Of a stretch of 64,000 bases of DNA, positions 17,368 through 26,402 are shown one piece after another (the stretch's first letter is position 1; each line of letters starts with the position of its first letter). Below the pieces are notes generated by a model. It was not told the origin of the DNA and did not search any database. It saw only the letters and a list, made by a program, of their open reading frames with translations. This DNA is from Streptomyces sp. NRRL S-1022 (lineage in GTDB: Bacteria; Actinomycetota; Actinomycetes; Streptomycetales; Streptomycetaceae): NCBI RefSeq assembly GCF_000720135.1, contig NZ_JOIU01000023.1, positions 1 to 64,000 on the forward strand, in the 5' to 3' direction. Both the position numbers and the translations under genes were made by a program.

Positions 17368-17379
17368 TAGTCTGGCCCA
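17368..17379 (+). promoter_or_regulatory. -10 box for the HEPN-like/KGGVGR gene pair
   Basis: TAGTCT (17368-17373) is 6 nt before ATG 17380, with no Shine-Dalgarno sequence. A leaderless transcript for the two-gene unit is likely. Confidence 0.45.
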
Positions 17380-17796
17380 ATGGTCGACGTGGGGGTGAGC
17401 GAGCTGCGCCGCAGCCGCGACAGACTGGGGCGGCAGGCGCAGGCGGCGGAGCAGGCTGGAGAGAGGGCGGCAAGCGGCCTGCTGCTCTTCTACGCGGTCG
17501 AGTGCGGATTGAAGGCCGAATTGCTGCGGAGCGTCCTGAACCGCAACGACACGGCCGCTCTGCCGAAGGATCTGCGGTCGCACGATTTGCGCCGCCTGGC
17601 CAAGGCACTGAACCTCAAAGACCCGGGGCCGGGGCCCGACCCGTTGAGGTGCCGTCGGCACAGGGGTGGTACCTGGGTCGAGTGCCATGAACTGCACGAG
17701 GCGTGGCGTTATGGTGCGGAGCTGCGAGCGGATGATCAGAAAGCGGCGCTGGAAGCCCTGAAGTCGCTTCTGAACGACGCCAGGAAGGGAACGTGA
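17380..17796 (+). CDS. HEPN-like helical protein, first gene of a two-gene unit
   Basis: 138 residues, nearly all helical and charged. GLLLFYAVECGLKAELLRS followed about 30 residues later by SHDLRRLAKAL resembles the HEPN fold (central helix with E-x2-LK, then HDL-x-x-L). A clear R-x4-6-H ribonuclease motif is not evident, so this may be a non-catalytic or divergent member. The stop overlaps the GTG of the next gene by 4 bp, so the products are probably made in a fixed ratio and act together. HEPN proteins are frequent in defence and toxin-antitoxin systems; a role here is inference. Confidence 0.6.
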   Translation: MVDVGVSELRRSRDRLGRQAQAAEQAGERAASGLLLFYAVECGLKAELLRSVLNRNDTAALPKDLRSHDLRRLAKALNLKDPGPGPDPLRCRRHRGGTWVECHELHEAWRYGAELRADDQKAALEALKSLLNDARKGT

Positions 17797-20480
17797 GCGT
17801 GATGGCGGGCAAGCTCTTCACCTGGGTCGACGTCGACTCCCAACTGGCCCAGGCCGCAGTGGAGGGTGAGTGGCCCGTGTGGCTGCTGGAAGCCGACGCC
17901 TGGTGGGACGGCCTGGAACTCACCGTGCTTCCTAACGTCACCGACGCGGAGGTCCGTGAGTGGCTGGACGCGCTGTTCGGGCTCGGCTCAACCGCGGAGC
18001 GCGGCGGTGTTCTGGAACTGGGTCTGGACCGCCCCAGCTCCCACGCTCCGGACGCGCTGGAGGTGCGGCTGGTCGAGGCCGCGCAGCCAGAGCGCATCAC
18101 ACGCCGTCCCAGCCTCAGGGAACGTCGTGTCACGCGGGAGCTGGGCGAGGCGCTGCCGCGCCCGCAGGCCGCCGAGTTCGCCGATGGCAGGCAGTTGATC
18201 GCCTTCCACTCCTTTAAGGGCGGCGTGGGCCGCACGCTGCATGCTGTGGCGCTGGCCGATCACCTCGCCATGCGGGGACAGCACGTGCTGCTCGTAGACG
18301 CAGATCTGGAGGCACCCGGCGTCACCTGGATGTACCAGGCGCAGGGAGGGCGTTGCGACATCGCGTACGAGGACGTCCTCGCCCTCCTGCACTCCGCCCA
18401 GCAGGGCGATCCGACGCAGGCGGTACAGATCGCCGCCGCCTACCTGCCCAACCAGCGGGTGTCGAGGTATCCGGGCACAGGATGCGTGACGGTCCTGCCC
18501 ACCAGTCGACGGACGCGGCTCGGCCCGCCAAGGATCGCCCCTGCGGATCTCCTGACCGAGGACCGGTCGCCGTACTTCCTGAGCGAGTCCCTCGCCGCGC
18601 TGGCTGTCGCCGCCGACGCGGACACGGTCGTCCTCGATCTGCGGGCGGGCGCTTCTGAACTGGCCGCTCCGATCCTGCTGGACCCACGCGTCATGCGGGT
18701 CTTCGTCACCACGATCAGCAGCCAGTCACTCCAGGGTACCGAGGCGCTGATCCGGCAGCTCGGTCTGCAGTCGCCGGCGGTAGCGGGGACCGATCCCACG
18801 CCGGGCGCCATCGTCACCCAATACCGGCTTGACGTCCACGACGGTCACGCTGAGCAGGCCTGCACACGGCTTTCGGCGGCGCTTGCGTCGACCATCGCCC
18901 TGCCCGGGACGTCTTCCGACGGGCTCCCCCCGGACGATCTGGCGGTCGACGAGCAAGTCCTGACAGAACCGGTGCTGAGCCCGTTCCGTGAGGAATTGCT
19001 GGCACTGCCGCAGAGCTGGGACGCGGTCACGGAGGTCGTGCGCCGCTGCGGCCTTCCAGACCTGCTGGTGGAGTTCGCCCCTGGTACGACGCCGTCCGCC
19101 GCGCCCGCCGAGGAGCCGGACACCCTTGACAGTCGCCGACGCGCGCTGAAGGACAGCGCGGGACGCCTCGTCTTCGCTGAGCAGCGCGGAATGGACGCCG
19201 GTCTCGGTTTTCTCACCACCGAGCCGGTACGCCGGCTGATCACCGATCACAGCACGGACCTGCCGGTCGCGGTCGTGGTGGGTGCGAAGGGCTCCGGTAA
19301 GACGTTCACCTTCGCGCGCATGTGTGCCCAGAAGACCTGGGAGGGTTTCGCCGCCGAGAACGACCAGCGTGTTGAGCGGTCGGCGCGGGTCGTACCCGTC
19401 CTCGACCCCGCCAACATGGCGGAGCCGAGGGAAGGCGTGGCGTCGCCGCAGCACCTGCGTGACCTGGCGGCGGACGGTACCGGCATCACTGCGGGCGAGC
19501 TCCGCAGCCATCTCAACTCCGGTCTGCGCGACGAACGGGCGGACGACCCTGAATTCTGGACCTACCGCTGGCTGGAGTGTCTGGCCTGGGCGGCTGGTGC
19601 GGCACGAGACCAGCGCGCCGACGAGTTCCTCTTCGCACTCAACCGGTATGACTCCGTCGGCTCTCTTTTCGTCATCGACGGCCTAGAGGACTGGCTGGAG
19701 TCGCCGGACACGGAATCCAAGCGCATCGCCCTGCGCACCCTGCTCATCGAGGTCCCTGCCTGGCTGCGCCAGCTGCGCAGCCGTTCGCTCGGACTCGTGG
19801 TGTTCGTGCGGCAGGACCTGGTCCGCACCGCGATCCGGCAGAATCTCGGGCAGTTCCTCGACCGCTACTCACCCTACGAACTGCGCTGGGACGCCGAGGA
19901 CGCGCTGCGGCTGTCCCTGTGGGTGGCGGTGAACGCGCGTGCCGTCACCGAACCGGCGCGGTCGATCGCGGATATGGGCTATGAGGAGATCGTCCAGGCC
20001 CTGCTTCCGCTGTGGGGGGCGAAGCTTGGCACGGACGCCTCCCGTGAGGCGTGGACCGAGCGGTGGGTGCCCGCGGCCCTCGCGGACTTCAAGGAGCAGA
20101 TCCAGGCTCGCGACGTGGTGCGCTTCCTGTGCGAGGCGGCCAAGGCCTCTGTGGGGGACAGCCGATGGTCCGACCGTGTGCTGACTCCCACGGCCATGCG
20201 CCGAGCGCTGGGGGAGTGCAGCCGGGCCAAGATCGAGGAGATCAACCAGGAGAATCCGCGCCTGGGAAAGCTGCTGCGTAGCATGTCGAGCTTCTCGGAG
20301 TCGGTGAAAATGCCGTTCGAGGCATCCGATGTGGATCTGGCCAGCGACGGTGTGGAGGCCCTTGAGCAGTGGGGCGCCCTTACCAGGGACGCCGACGGGC
20401 GCTACCGCATGCCCGAGATCTACCGTCACGCCCTCGGCTTCCGCACGCAGGGCAGGGCCCGGGTCGTCAGGAGCCTGTGA
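17793..20480 (+). CDS. Double-NTPase protein with KGGVGR-type Walker A
   Basis: 895 residues. Residues 1-130 hold a small N-terminal domain. A ParA/MinD-like domain begins with HSFKGGVGRTLHAVALADHL (about residue 140) and LLVDADLEAPG; the canonical deviant Walker A has Lys (KGGVGKT) where this protein has Arg. A second P-loop, VVVGAKGSGKTFTFARM, starts at about 493, with a Walker B-like LFVIDGLEDW near 622 and an Arg-containing VVFVRQDLVR segment, as in STAND/KAP-like NTPases. A helical C-terminal part follows. GTG 17793 overlaps the HEPN-like gene. Cytoplasmic. This KGGVGR family recurs in conflict-type loci; defence is a reasonable guess but not shown. Confidence 0.7.
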   Translation: MSVMAGKLFTWVDVDSQLAQAAVEGEWPVWLLEADAWWDGLELTVLPNVTDAEVREWLDALFGLGSTAERGGVLELGLDRPSSHAPDALEVRLVEAAQPERITRRPSLRERRVTRELGEALPRPQAAEFADGRQLIAFHSFKGGVGRTLHAVALADHLAMRGQHVLLVDADLEAPGVTWMYQAQGGRCDIAYEDVLALLHSAQQGDPTQAVQIAAAYLPNQRVSRYPGTGCVTVLPTSRRTRLGPPRIAPADLLTEDRSPYFLSESLAALAVAADADTVVLDLRAGASELAAPILLDPRVMRVFVTTISSQSLQGTEALIRQLGLQSPAVAGTDPTPGAIVTQYRLDVHDGHAEQACTRLSAALASTIALPGTSSDGLPPDDLAVDEQVLTEPVLSPFREELLALPQSWDAVTEVVRRCGLPDLLVEFAPGTTPSAAPAEEPDTLDSRRRALKDSAGRLVFAEQRGMDAGLGFLTTEPVRRLITDHSTDLPVAVVVGAKGSGKTFTFARMCAQKTWEGFAAENDQRVERSARVVPVLDPANMAEPREGVASPQHLRDLAADGTGITAGELRSHLNSGLRDERADDPEFWTYRWLECLAWAAGAARDQRADEFLFALNRYDSVGSLFVIDGLEDWLESPDTESKRIALRTLLIEVPAWLRQLRSRSLGLVVFVRQDLVRTAIRQNLGQFLDRYSPYELRWDAEDALRLSLWVAVNARAVTEPARSIADMGYEEIVQALLPLWGAKLGTDASREAWTERWVPAALADFKEQIQARDVVRFLCEAAKASVGDSRWSDRVLTPTAMRRALGECSRAKIEEINQENPRLGKLLRSMSSFSESVKMPFEASDVDLASDGVEALEQWGALTRDADGRYRMPEIYRHALGFRTQGRARVVRSL

Positions 20481-20621
20481 ACGACCTGGGTCGGCTGCCC
20501 CGGTCCGAGAAACCGTAGGTCTGCGACTTCCCTTTCGTACGGAGGAGGCTCCAGCAGGTGAGTCACGGCGTACGTGCGGCCCGCTACCCGGCCCCGGGTG
20601 GCGGGCCGTGTGCGCAGTCCG

Positions 20622-20801
20622 TCAGTCGGCGGAGGCGTACGGCAGGAAGGTCGCCCACGCGTCGGGGGTGAGGGTGAGACGGGGGCCGGTGGGGTTCTTG
20701 GAGTCGCGGACGAGGACGTGGGTCTCGTCGGGGGTGGCCACCTCTACGCAGTCGGGGCCCTCGTCCGTGCTGTAGCTGCTCTTTATCCACTCCAGCTTCA
20801 T
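20622..20801 (-). CDS. DUF397 small protein
   Basis: 59 residues beginning MKLEWIKSSYSTDEGPDCVE, with the family hallmarks W-x-K-S-S-Y-S, C-V-E-V and V-R-D-S-K, and ending in a conserved W-x-x-F-L pattern. DUF397 proteins pair with Scr1/WhiJ-type helix-turn-helix regulators; the pair behaves in some cases like a toxin-antitoxin couple. The start overlaps the regulator stop (ATGA), so they are co-translated. Confidence 0.9.
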   Translation of the reverse strand: MKLEWIKSSYSTDEGPDCVEVATPDETHVLVRDSKNPTGPRLTLTPDAWATFLPYASAD

Positions 20802-21631
20802 GTCTCTCCCAGCACTTTCTCGATGAGGGCCGTCGACTCCCGCGGGTCGAGAGCCTGTGCCCGGATGATCCCATAACGCATATCGAGGAGCTGCACCTCT
20901 TTCGGGTCCACGATCACTCGGCTGATGTGCTGCACCTCCACGTGTCCGACCGTGGTGCCGTCCTTCAGTCTGAGCAACCTGAACGACCCGGCGAGGCCGG
21001 AGTTCTGCTCACGCCCGAGCGGCAGTACCTGGAGGTCGGCGTTGCAGAACCCGGCGACTTCCAGCAGGCGTTCCAGCTGCGCTCGCATCACCATCCTGCC
21101 GCCGATGGGCCGACGGAGCGTCGACTCGCACTGGACAAAGCTGAAGACAGGCCGAGCGGTCGTCTCGTCGACGATCCCCTGACGAGCGACTCGGGCCGCC
21201 AGCCGTTGGTCCAACTCTTCTGCGGTGAAGGGCGGCCGACGAGCGCTGAAGACCGCCTGTGCGTACTCCTTCGTCTGCAACAGCCCATGGACGACGGAGT
21301 TGTTGTACGCGCACAGCTCGACGGCATCCGCCTCCAGTTTCTTCAGGTCCCGCACCTTCTTCGGGTACCGGACCTCCGCCAGGTCCTGCTTGAGCGCGGC
21401 GATCTTCCCGGCCGCCCCCAACACCTCGTCCGCTCCGTCCAGGTACTCCGGCCGGGGAATCCGCCGTCCCCGCTCCACCGAGGAGACCAGTTCCTCCCCG
21501 TACCCGATGGCCGCCCCGAACTCGGCCTGGGTGAGGCCGGCCGCCTCCCGCCACAGCTTCAGCTGCCGTGAGACCGTCCGCATCACGGCCCCGGCCTCGT
21601 CGTCCTCCAGCCCCGCATCCCAGTCGCTCAC
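20798..21631 (-). CDS. WhiJ/Scr1-type helix-turn-helix regulator (DUF5753)
   Basis: About 277 residues. The N-terminal XRE domain is LKLWREAAGLTQAEFGAAIG through VSSVERGRRIPRPEY. A DUF5753 domain follows, with ALELVLL-like segments around LLQTKEYAQAVF and a C-terminal sheet (VGHVEVQHISRVIVDP). GTG 21631 is my start; the first clearly conserved Met is about 16 residues later. Such proteins occur with DUF397 proteins and RsbW-like ATPases in streptomycetes, as WhiJ does, and influence development. The RsbW-like gene is divergent, sharing a 127-bp promoter region. Confidence 0.85.
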   Translation of the reverse strand: MSDWDAGLEDDEAGAVMRTVSRQLKLWREAAGLTQAEFGAAIGYGEELVSSVERGRRIPRPEYLDGADEVLGAAGKIAALKQDLAEVRYPKKVRDLKKLEADAVELCAYNNSVVHGLLQTKEYAQAVFSARRPPFTAEELDQRLAARVARQGIVDETTARPVFSFVQCESTLRRPIGGRMVMRAQLERLLEVAGFCNADLQVLPLGREQNSGLAGSFRLLRLKDGTTVGHVEVQHISRVIVDPKEVQLLDMRYGIIRAQALDPRESTALIEKVLGET

Positions 21632-21758
21632 GTAAGCCGTCGTCCCGTCACCACTCACCCCGTACGGCCCGGACGCGCCCGGACACGGCACGGACAGCCT
21701 CCGTCCGCACGGGCCGCCGTTCTTCACAGGCTAAACACGTGCGGACACGCTGAGTGAC

Positions 21759-22217
21759 GTGAACGAGCGAATCTCCACCCTCCACCTTCCGGCGCGGCAG
21801 TTCTGCGTGCCTCTCTCCTCGACCCGGCGCGGCGCCCGCCTCGGCCGGCTGCTCGCAACCGAGCAGCTGCGCTCCTGGGGAATGCCGTTGGACCCCGCCC
21901 GGTTGATCGTCGCCGAGTTGACGGCGAACGCCGCGCTGCACGGCCGGGTTCTCGGGCGGAGCTTCCGGCTGGCTATCGCGGTGACGGCCGAGGGGGTTCT
22001 GCGGATCGAGGTCACCGATACGCGTGGTGACGCGCTGCCCGTTCCGCGGGCCGTCGCCCCGGGGTCGGCCGAGTCCGGCTACGGGCTGCTGCTGATCGAG
22101 GAGTTGGCGGACCGCTGGGGTGTGCGGCAGGGGCCGGTGCCGTGCAAGACGGTGTGGGCCGAAATCGATACGGCCGGGCCATCGGCGCACCTCGCACCGG
22201 AGCCGGGGAACACGTGA
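21759..22217 (+). CDS. RsbW-like ATP-binding protein (anti-sigma type)
   Basis: 152 residues with a GHKL ATPase fold of the HATPase_c_2 type: the N box is VAELTANAALHG, the D-x-R box VTDTRGDALP, and the G2 box SGYGLLLIEELADRWG. It lacks any other domain, so it is an RsbW/SpoIIAB-like protein that would phosphorylate or bind anti-anti-sigma partners. GTG 21759 is the start. Together with the divergent WhiJ-like and DUF397 genes it forms the usual three-gene set. Its true partner is unknown. Confidence 0.87.
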   Translation: MNERISTLHLPARQFCVPLSSTRRGARLGRLLATEQLRSWGMPLDPARLIVAELTANAALHGRVLGRSFRLAIAVTAEGVLRIEVTDTRGDALPVPRAVAPGSAESGYGLLLIEELADRWGVRQGPVPCKTVWAEIDTAGPSAHLAPEPGNT

Positions 22218-22482
22218 CGCGGCCGCTCCGCAGCCGGGGCTGCGGGCCGTAAAAGACCTAAGAACCCGGGGAAAAAACCAACCAACCAAACCAAACCCCG
22301 CGTAGGTCACTCGCGCGGGTGAAACGGGTCGGTCCGGCTGGCGCAGCGGCGGTTCGGGCGTGCAGTCTCAGCCCGAGGCATATGCGCCTCGCCACTTCAC
22401 AACGCCACACATGCATCGGCCCCCGCCGGGACGGCAATCCCAGTGCGAGGGCCTGACCAACGAGGAAGAAGAGCCCTTCCCT
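22218..22482. other. Intergenic gap with an A/C-rich tract
   Basis: 265 bp separate the RsbW-like and winged-helix genes. An A/C-rich run of AACCAACCAACC-like repeats (22270-22298) is strikingly low in G against the rest of the window. No ORF or clear terminator is visible. Confidence 0.4.
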
Positions 22483-23445
22483 ATGGCTGAGAAGAAGCCT
22501 AACGCCGCCCTGCGCCCGATTCAGGGCGTTCGGCGATCCGCCACCCCCTCCGGTGTCACCCACGTACGTACGTACCAGTCCGGCCAGTACGTGGTCGTCG
22601 GCAACCACCTCGCCCAGCACCGCGAGCTGTCGCTGACCGCCATCGGGCTGGCGACCCACATCCTGTCGGTGCCCGAGGGGACCCCCGTCGACATCCGCAG
22701 TCTCGCCGGCCGCTTCCCCGAGGGGCGCGAGCGGATCGCCTCCGCCCTGCGCGAGCTGGAGGCGTACGGCTACCTGGCGCGGGTCCGCGAGCACACGGAG
22801 TCGGGCCGACTGGTCACACGGACGTACGTCCACCACACGCCAGCGCCGGATGTCGATGCCGGTTCTGCCAGGTCGCTTCGTCTCGCCGGACGCCCGCCCC
22901 GTACCCACGACCGCCGGCCCCCGGCAGGTACGGACGTCCAGGCAGCCCCCGAGGAGGACGAACAAGCCCCGCCCCAACCGTCGCCCAAGCCCGAACCGCC
23001 GACGCCCACGACCAGGGCGAGCGGGCCACGCGACCCCCGGCATGACAGGGCCGCAGCCCTCCTGGCAGGCCTGCGCCGCACCGACGAACGCCTCATCCTC
23101 TCCCAGCGGCAGGTGGACCGACTCGCTCCCGCCGTCGCCGCGTGGTTCGAGGCGGGGGCTGCGGAGACCGTTGTCCACCACGCTCTGACCGCCGGTCTGC
23201 CTGTGCACATGCCGCACCCGGCCGGCGTGCTCGCCTATCGGCTCGACGCGATGCGGCCGGTGTCGCTCCCGGCCGGCCCCCTAGCCTCGCAGCCCACCGC
23301 CAAGCCGGTCGGAGCCACCCGTCGGTCCGACCCCCTGCAGAACTGCGACGGCTGCGATCGCGCCTTCCGGGCCGCGGCTCCTGGAAGCTGCCGTGACTGC
23401 CGCACCGCCCGAACGGTGCCGGGGGAGAATGTGTGCGTCGCCTGA
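22483..23445 (+). CDS. Winged-helix domain protein with C-terminal Cys cluster
   Basis: 320 residues. Residues 45-110 form a winged helix (LSLTAIGLATHILSVP, then RERIASALRELEAYGYL), typical of a streptomycete family related to replication or conjugation-associated regulators. The middle (about 120-185) is Pro-rich and disordered. The end has CDGCDRAFRAAAPGSCRDCR, a likely zinc ribbon. The ATG at 22483 follows GAGGAAGAAGAG. It probably binds DNA. The next gene may overlap it if its upstream GTG is used. Confidence 0.75.
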   Translation: MAEKKPNAALRPIQGVRRSATPSGVTHVRTYQSGQYVVVGNHLAQHRELSLTAIGLATHILSVPEGTPVDIRSLAGRFPEGRERIASALRELEAYGYLARVREHTESGRLVTRTYVHHTPAPDVDAGSARSLRLAGRPPRTHDRRPPAGTDVQAAPEEDEQAPPQPSPKPEPPTPTTRASGPRDPRHDRAAALLAGLRRTDERLILSQRQVDRLAPAVAAWFEAGAAETVVHHALTAGLPVHMPHPAGVLAYRLDAMRPVSLPAGPLASQPTAKPVGATRRSDPLQNCDGCDRAFRAAAPGSCRDCRTARTVPGENVCVA

Positions 23446-23549
23446 GCTTGCCGTACCGGCCCCCCGAACGTCTGCACCCGGTGGCCTCGGAGCCATCCGA
23501 GTGGCCGAATCGCCTTCCCGGCAACCGCACGTCTGCGATGCTGAACGGC

Positions 23550-24317
23550 ATGGGTGAGGGGGGTCGGGGACGGGTCCAGGGCGGTGCTGCCTGGTTCCGG
23601 CGGCGCGCTGTGGCGGTGATGCTGACATGTGTCGGGGTGGGGGTCGCCCTCGTGCATGTCACGGCGCCCGGACTGAAGATCGACGGTGTCACCGTCATGC
23701 TCCTCGCGGTGGCGGTCGTGCCGTGGCTCGGGGATCTGGTCCGCAGTATCGACGTACCGGGCCTCGGGCGGATCGAATTCCGGGAGATGCAACGCCAGCT
23801 CGACGCAGTACAGCGGACGGCCGACGCGGCTCTGCTCGGTGACGGTCCGCAGGGTGGGGCCGGGGACGGCAGGGCCGCCTGGGACGCGGTCCGGGAACTG
23901 GCCGCCGAGTACACGAAGGTGCGCGACGAGCTGCCCCCCAGTGCCGCGCGGACCCACCGGATGGACCAGATCTTCGCCCGCCTGGTACGAGCGACGCAGC
24001 GGGTGCGGGAGTTCGACGCCAAGACGCCGCTGTGCTCGCAGGACGCCGGGCTGCGGCTCGCGGCCTACGCGCGCCTGTACGCGCTGCCCGAGCCGGAGCT
24101 GCTGGGCACCCTGGTCGACGTGGTGACCGCGGAACCGCTCGCCTTCAACCAGTACTGGGGGCTGCGCGTGATCGGCAGGAACGTGGAGGAGATGGGAGCG
24201 GAGCACGTGCCGCTCGGTGTGGTGCGCCGCTTGGAGGAGTTCCGCTCCCGGATGCCGCACGACAGCGACCGGGGTCAGCTCGCCGACCGGGTGCTCACCG
24301 AGTTCGGCGGGGGCTGA
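23550..24317 (+). CDS. Membrane-anchored protein of unknown function
   Basis: 255 residues from ATG 23550. A basic N-terminus precedes two hydrophobic segments, [19 protein letters not shown] and [17 protein letters not shown]. The rest is a charged, helical cytoplasmic domain with predicted coiled coil ([21 protein letters not shown]). Alternative starts are ATG 23538 and GTG 23433, which has an excellent GGGGGAG and overlaps the previous gene; the extra residues look non-coding. It may be co-expressed with the winged-helix gene. I do not recognise the family. Confidence 0.6.
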   Translation: MGEGGRGRVQGGAAWFRRRAVAVMLTCVGVGVALVHVTAPGLKIDGVTVMLLAVAVVPWLGDLVRSIDVPGLGRIEFREMQRQLDAVQRTADAALLGDGPQGGAGDGRAAWDAVRELAAEYTKVRDELPPSAARTHRMDQIFARLVRATQRVREFDAKTPLCSQDAGLRLAAYARLYALPEPELLGTLVDVVTAEPLAFNQYWGLRVIGRNVEEMGAEHVPLGVVRRLEEFRSRMPHDSDRGQLADRVLTEFGGG

Positions 24318-24476
24318 GCGGCCGCCGGGTCGGGGCTGGGCCGGTGATCCGCCGACCTGCTGTCGGCTCAGGCCGCAGCCATGCCCGGGACGGGCTGTCT
24401 GTGAGTCGGCTCTGGACCGTGGTGGGCCGACCGCCGGGCCGACTCCGCGTCGGCAAAGGCACCGCCCGGGCGGGCG

Positions 24477-24489
24477 TAGCGTAGGAGGC
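24477..24489 (+). promoter_or_regulatory. -10 box for leaderless hemB
   Basis: TAGCGT (24477-24482) lies 7 nt upstream of ATG 24490. The intervening AGGAGGC looks like a Shine-Dalgarno sequence but is only 1 nt from the start, too close to work, which favours leaderless translation. Confidence 0.5.
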
Positions 24490-25482
24490 ATGACGAAGTA
24501 CGGATCCTTTCCCGGTACGCGTCCCCGACGGTTGCGCACCACCCCCGTCATGCGCCGTATGGTCGCCGAGACCCGGCTGCACCCCGCCGATCTGATCCTT
24601 CCGGCGTTCGTCCGCGAGGGTGTCGGCGAGCCGGTGCCGATCGGGGCGATGCCCGGGGTCGTGCAGCACACCCGGGACAGCCTGAAGAAGGCCGCGCTGG
24701 AGGCCGTGGAGGCGGGCGTCTCCGGGATCATGCTGTTCGGCGTGCCGGAGGACGGCAAGAAGGACGCCCTGGGCACGGCCGGCACCGACCCGGACGGGAT
24801 CCTCCAGGTCGCCCTGCGGGACGTCCGGGCCGAGGTCGGTGACGACCTGCTCGTCATGTCCGACCTGTGCCTGGACGAGTTCACCGACCACGGGCACTGC
24901 GGAGTGCTGGACGCCGAGGGCCGTGTCGACAACGACGCCACCCTGGAGCGGTACGCCGAGATGGCGCAGGTGCAGGCCGACGCCGGCGCCCACGTCGTCG
25001 GCCCGAGCGGCATGATGGACGGCCAGATCGGCGTCATCCGCGACGCGCTCGACCAGATCGGCCGGGAGGACGTCGCGATCCTCGCCTACACCGTCAAGTA
25101 CTCCTCCGCCTTCTTCGGCCCCTTCCGCGAGGCCGTCGCCTCCTCCCTCAAGGGCGACCGCAAGACGTACCAGCAGGACCCCGCGAACTGGCGCGAGTCC
25201 CTGCGGGAGCTGGAGCTGGACCTGGCCGAGGGCGCCGACATGGTCATGGTCAAGCCGGCCGGTCCCTACCTCGACATCCTCGCCCGGGTCGCGGACGCGG
25301 TGGACGTGCCCGTCGCCGCCTACCAGATCTCCGGCGAGTACGCGATGGTCGAGGCCGCCGCCGAGAAGGGCTGGATCGACCGGGACCAGGCGATCTTCGA
25401 GACCCTCACCGGCATCAAGCGGGCCGGGGCGCGCAACATCCTCACCTACTGGGCCACCGAGGCGGCCCGGAAGCTGCGCTGA
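24490..25482 (+). CDS. hemB: Delta-aminolevulinic acid dehydratase (porphobilinogen synthase) HemB
   Basis: 330 residues, the normal length. It condenses two 5-aminolevulinate molecules to porphobilinogen. Schiff-base lysines are visible: Lys203 in [14 protein letters not shown] and Lys255 in [12 protein letters not shown]. The metal-binding region reads [17 protein letters not shown]. In other streptomycetes, such as S. coelicolor, it follows hemD directly, but here about 7.3 kb of accessory genes lie between. It has its own promoter, so the Rex operator at 11994 probably does not control it. Confidence 0.96.
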   Translation: MTKYGSFPGTRPRRLRTTPVMRRMVAETRLHPADLILPAFVREGVGEPVPIGAMPGVVQHTRDSLKKAALEAVEAGVSGIMLFGVPEDGKKDALGTAGTDPDGILQVALRDVRAEVGDDLLVMSDLCLDEFTDHGHCGVLDAEGRVDNDATLERYAEMAQVQADAGAHVVGPSGMMDGQIGVIRDALDQIGREDVAILAYTVKYSSAFFGPFREAVASSLKGDRKTYQQDPANWRESLRELELDLAEGADMVMVKPAGPYLDILARVADAVDVPVAAYQISGEYAMVEAAAEKGWIDRDQAIFETLTGIKRAGARNILTYWATEAARKLR

Positions 25483-25510
25483 CCTACCGCCGGCCCGCGG
25501 GGGCGCCGCG

Positions 25511-26332
25511 TCAGTCCCACCAGAAGGACCAGGCGGGCGCCCCGATCAGGCCCTTCGCGTACGCGGCGAGGGTGTCCTGCTCGCCCTGGAGCACGTTGTC
25601 CGGGCAGAGCGCGAAGTGCTCCGCCGCCACCGCCTCGGCCTGCTCCTGCGTGGCCGGCGGCGCGGCGACGGACACGACGAGGGTGTCCGGGCCGAGCGCC
25701 ACCACCCGGACGCCGAACCGGTCCTCCCAGGAGCGCAGCACCGCGCAGATCCGGGCCACGTCGGCCTCGTAGTTCACGGCGCCGGTCCAGCCGATCGCCG
25801 CCGGTATGTCGGCGGACCGCCGGGCCGGAACCAGCGCGAGGTGCGCCACCTCCACGCCCCGGTCCGGATCGGCGGCCAGCACGTCGGCGACCTGCGCGGC
25901 ACGGGTGTCCGGGTCGGCGGACAGGGCGGCGGGGGCGGGCGCGAGGCCGGGCCACTCGTCCCCGAACGGCTCGATCTCCTCGGCGAGTTCGCCGTCCTCC
26001 GTCTCTTCCTCCCAGTACTCCGCGAGGACGTCCGCCCCGTCGTGGTCGCCCGGGTACGACGCCTCGCCCGGCAGCAGCACCCAGCCGTCCAGGCCGCCCG
26101 GGCCGGCGCCGGTGTCGACCAGCACCGGCAGCAGGCCGACCCGCGCGCCCGGCGCCCCCAGCGCCTTCCAGGAGCCCGGCGCGGCCGGCTTCTCCGCGTA
26201 CCACAACAGGGGCTCGGGCCAGGGGCCGTCGTACGCCGTGTCGACGAGCCTGCCGGGCGGCAGTTGAAGACCCAGCGAACGCCCACTGGGGTCGGTGGCC
26301 AGCTTGGGCAGCGGATTGGGAAGAGTCGCCAT
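25511..26332 (-). CDS. DUF4253 domain protein
   Basis: 273 residues, soluble and acidic. The C-terminal half has the DUF4253 pattern: VALVPARRSADIPAAIGWTG, a segment CAVLRSWEDRFGVRVVALG, and VAAEHFALCPDNV near the end. The function of the family is not known. The ATG at 26332 is preceded by TACAGT 7 nt upstream (26340-26345), so a leaderless transcript is likely. It is convergent with hemB. Confidence 0.75.
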   Translation of the reverse strand: MATLPNPLPKLATDPSGRSLGLQLPPGRLVDTAYDGPWPEPLLWYAEKPAAPGSWKALGAPGARVGLLPVLVDTGAGPGGLDGWVLLPGEASYPGDHDGADVLAEYWEEETEDGELAEEIEPFGDEWPGLAPAPAALSADPDTRAAQVADVLAADPDRGVEVAHLALVPARRSADIPAAIGWTGAVNYEADVARICAVLRSWEDRFGVRVVALGPDTLVVSVAAPPATQEQAEAVAAEHFALCPDNVLQGEQDTLAAYAKGLIGAPAWSFWWD

Positions 26333-26345
26333 ACCGCCGACTGTA
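26333..26345 (-). promoter_or_regulatory. -10 box for the leaderless DUF4253 gene
   Basis: TACAGT on the minus strand (26345-26340) with a 7-nt gap to ATG 26332, and no ribosome binding site. Confidence 0.45.
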
Positions 26346-26402
26346 CGGCCCCCCACTGACAACGCCCGTGGCCGTCACGGCCGTTGCCGTGACAGCGGGC
26401 GG

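Noticed and set aside
17193..24489. Prophage or integrative element
   Set aside because: No integrase, phage or transfer genes and no tRNA-derived att repeats were seen; called an accessory block only.
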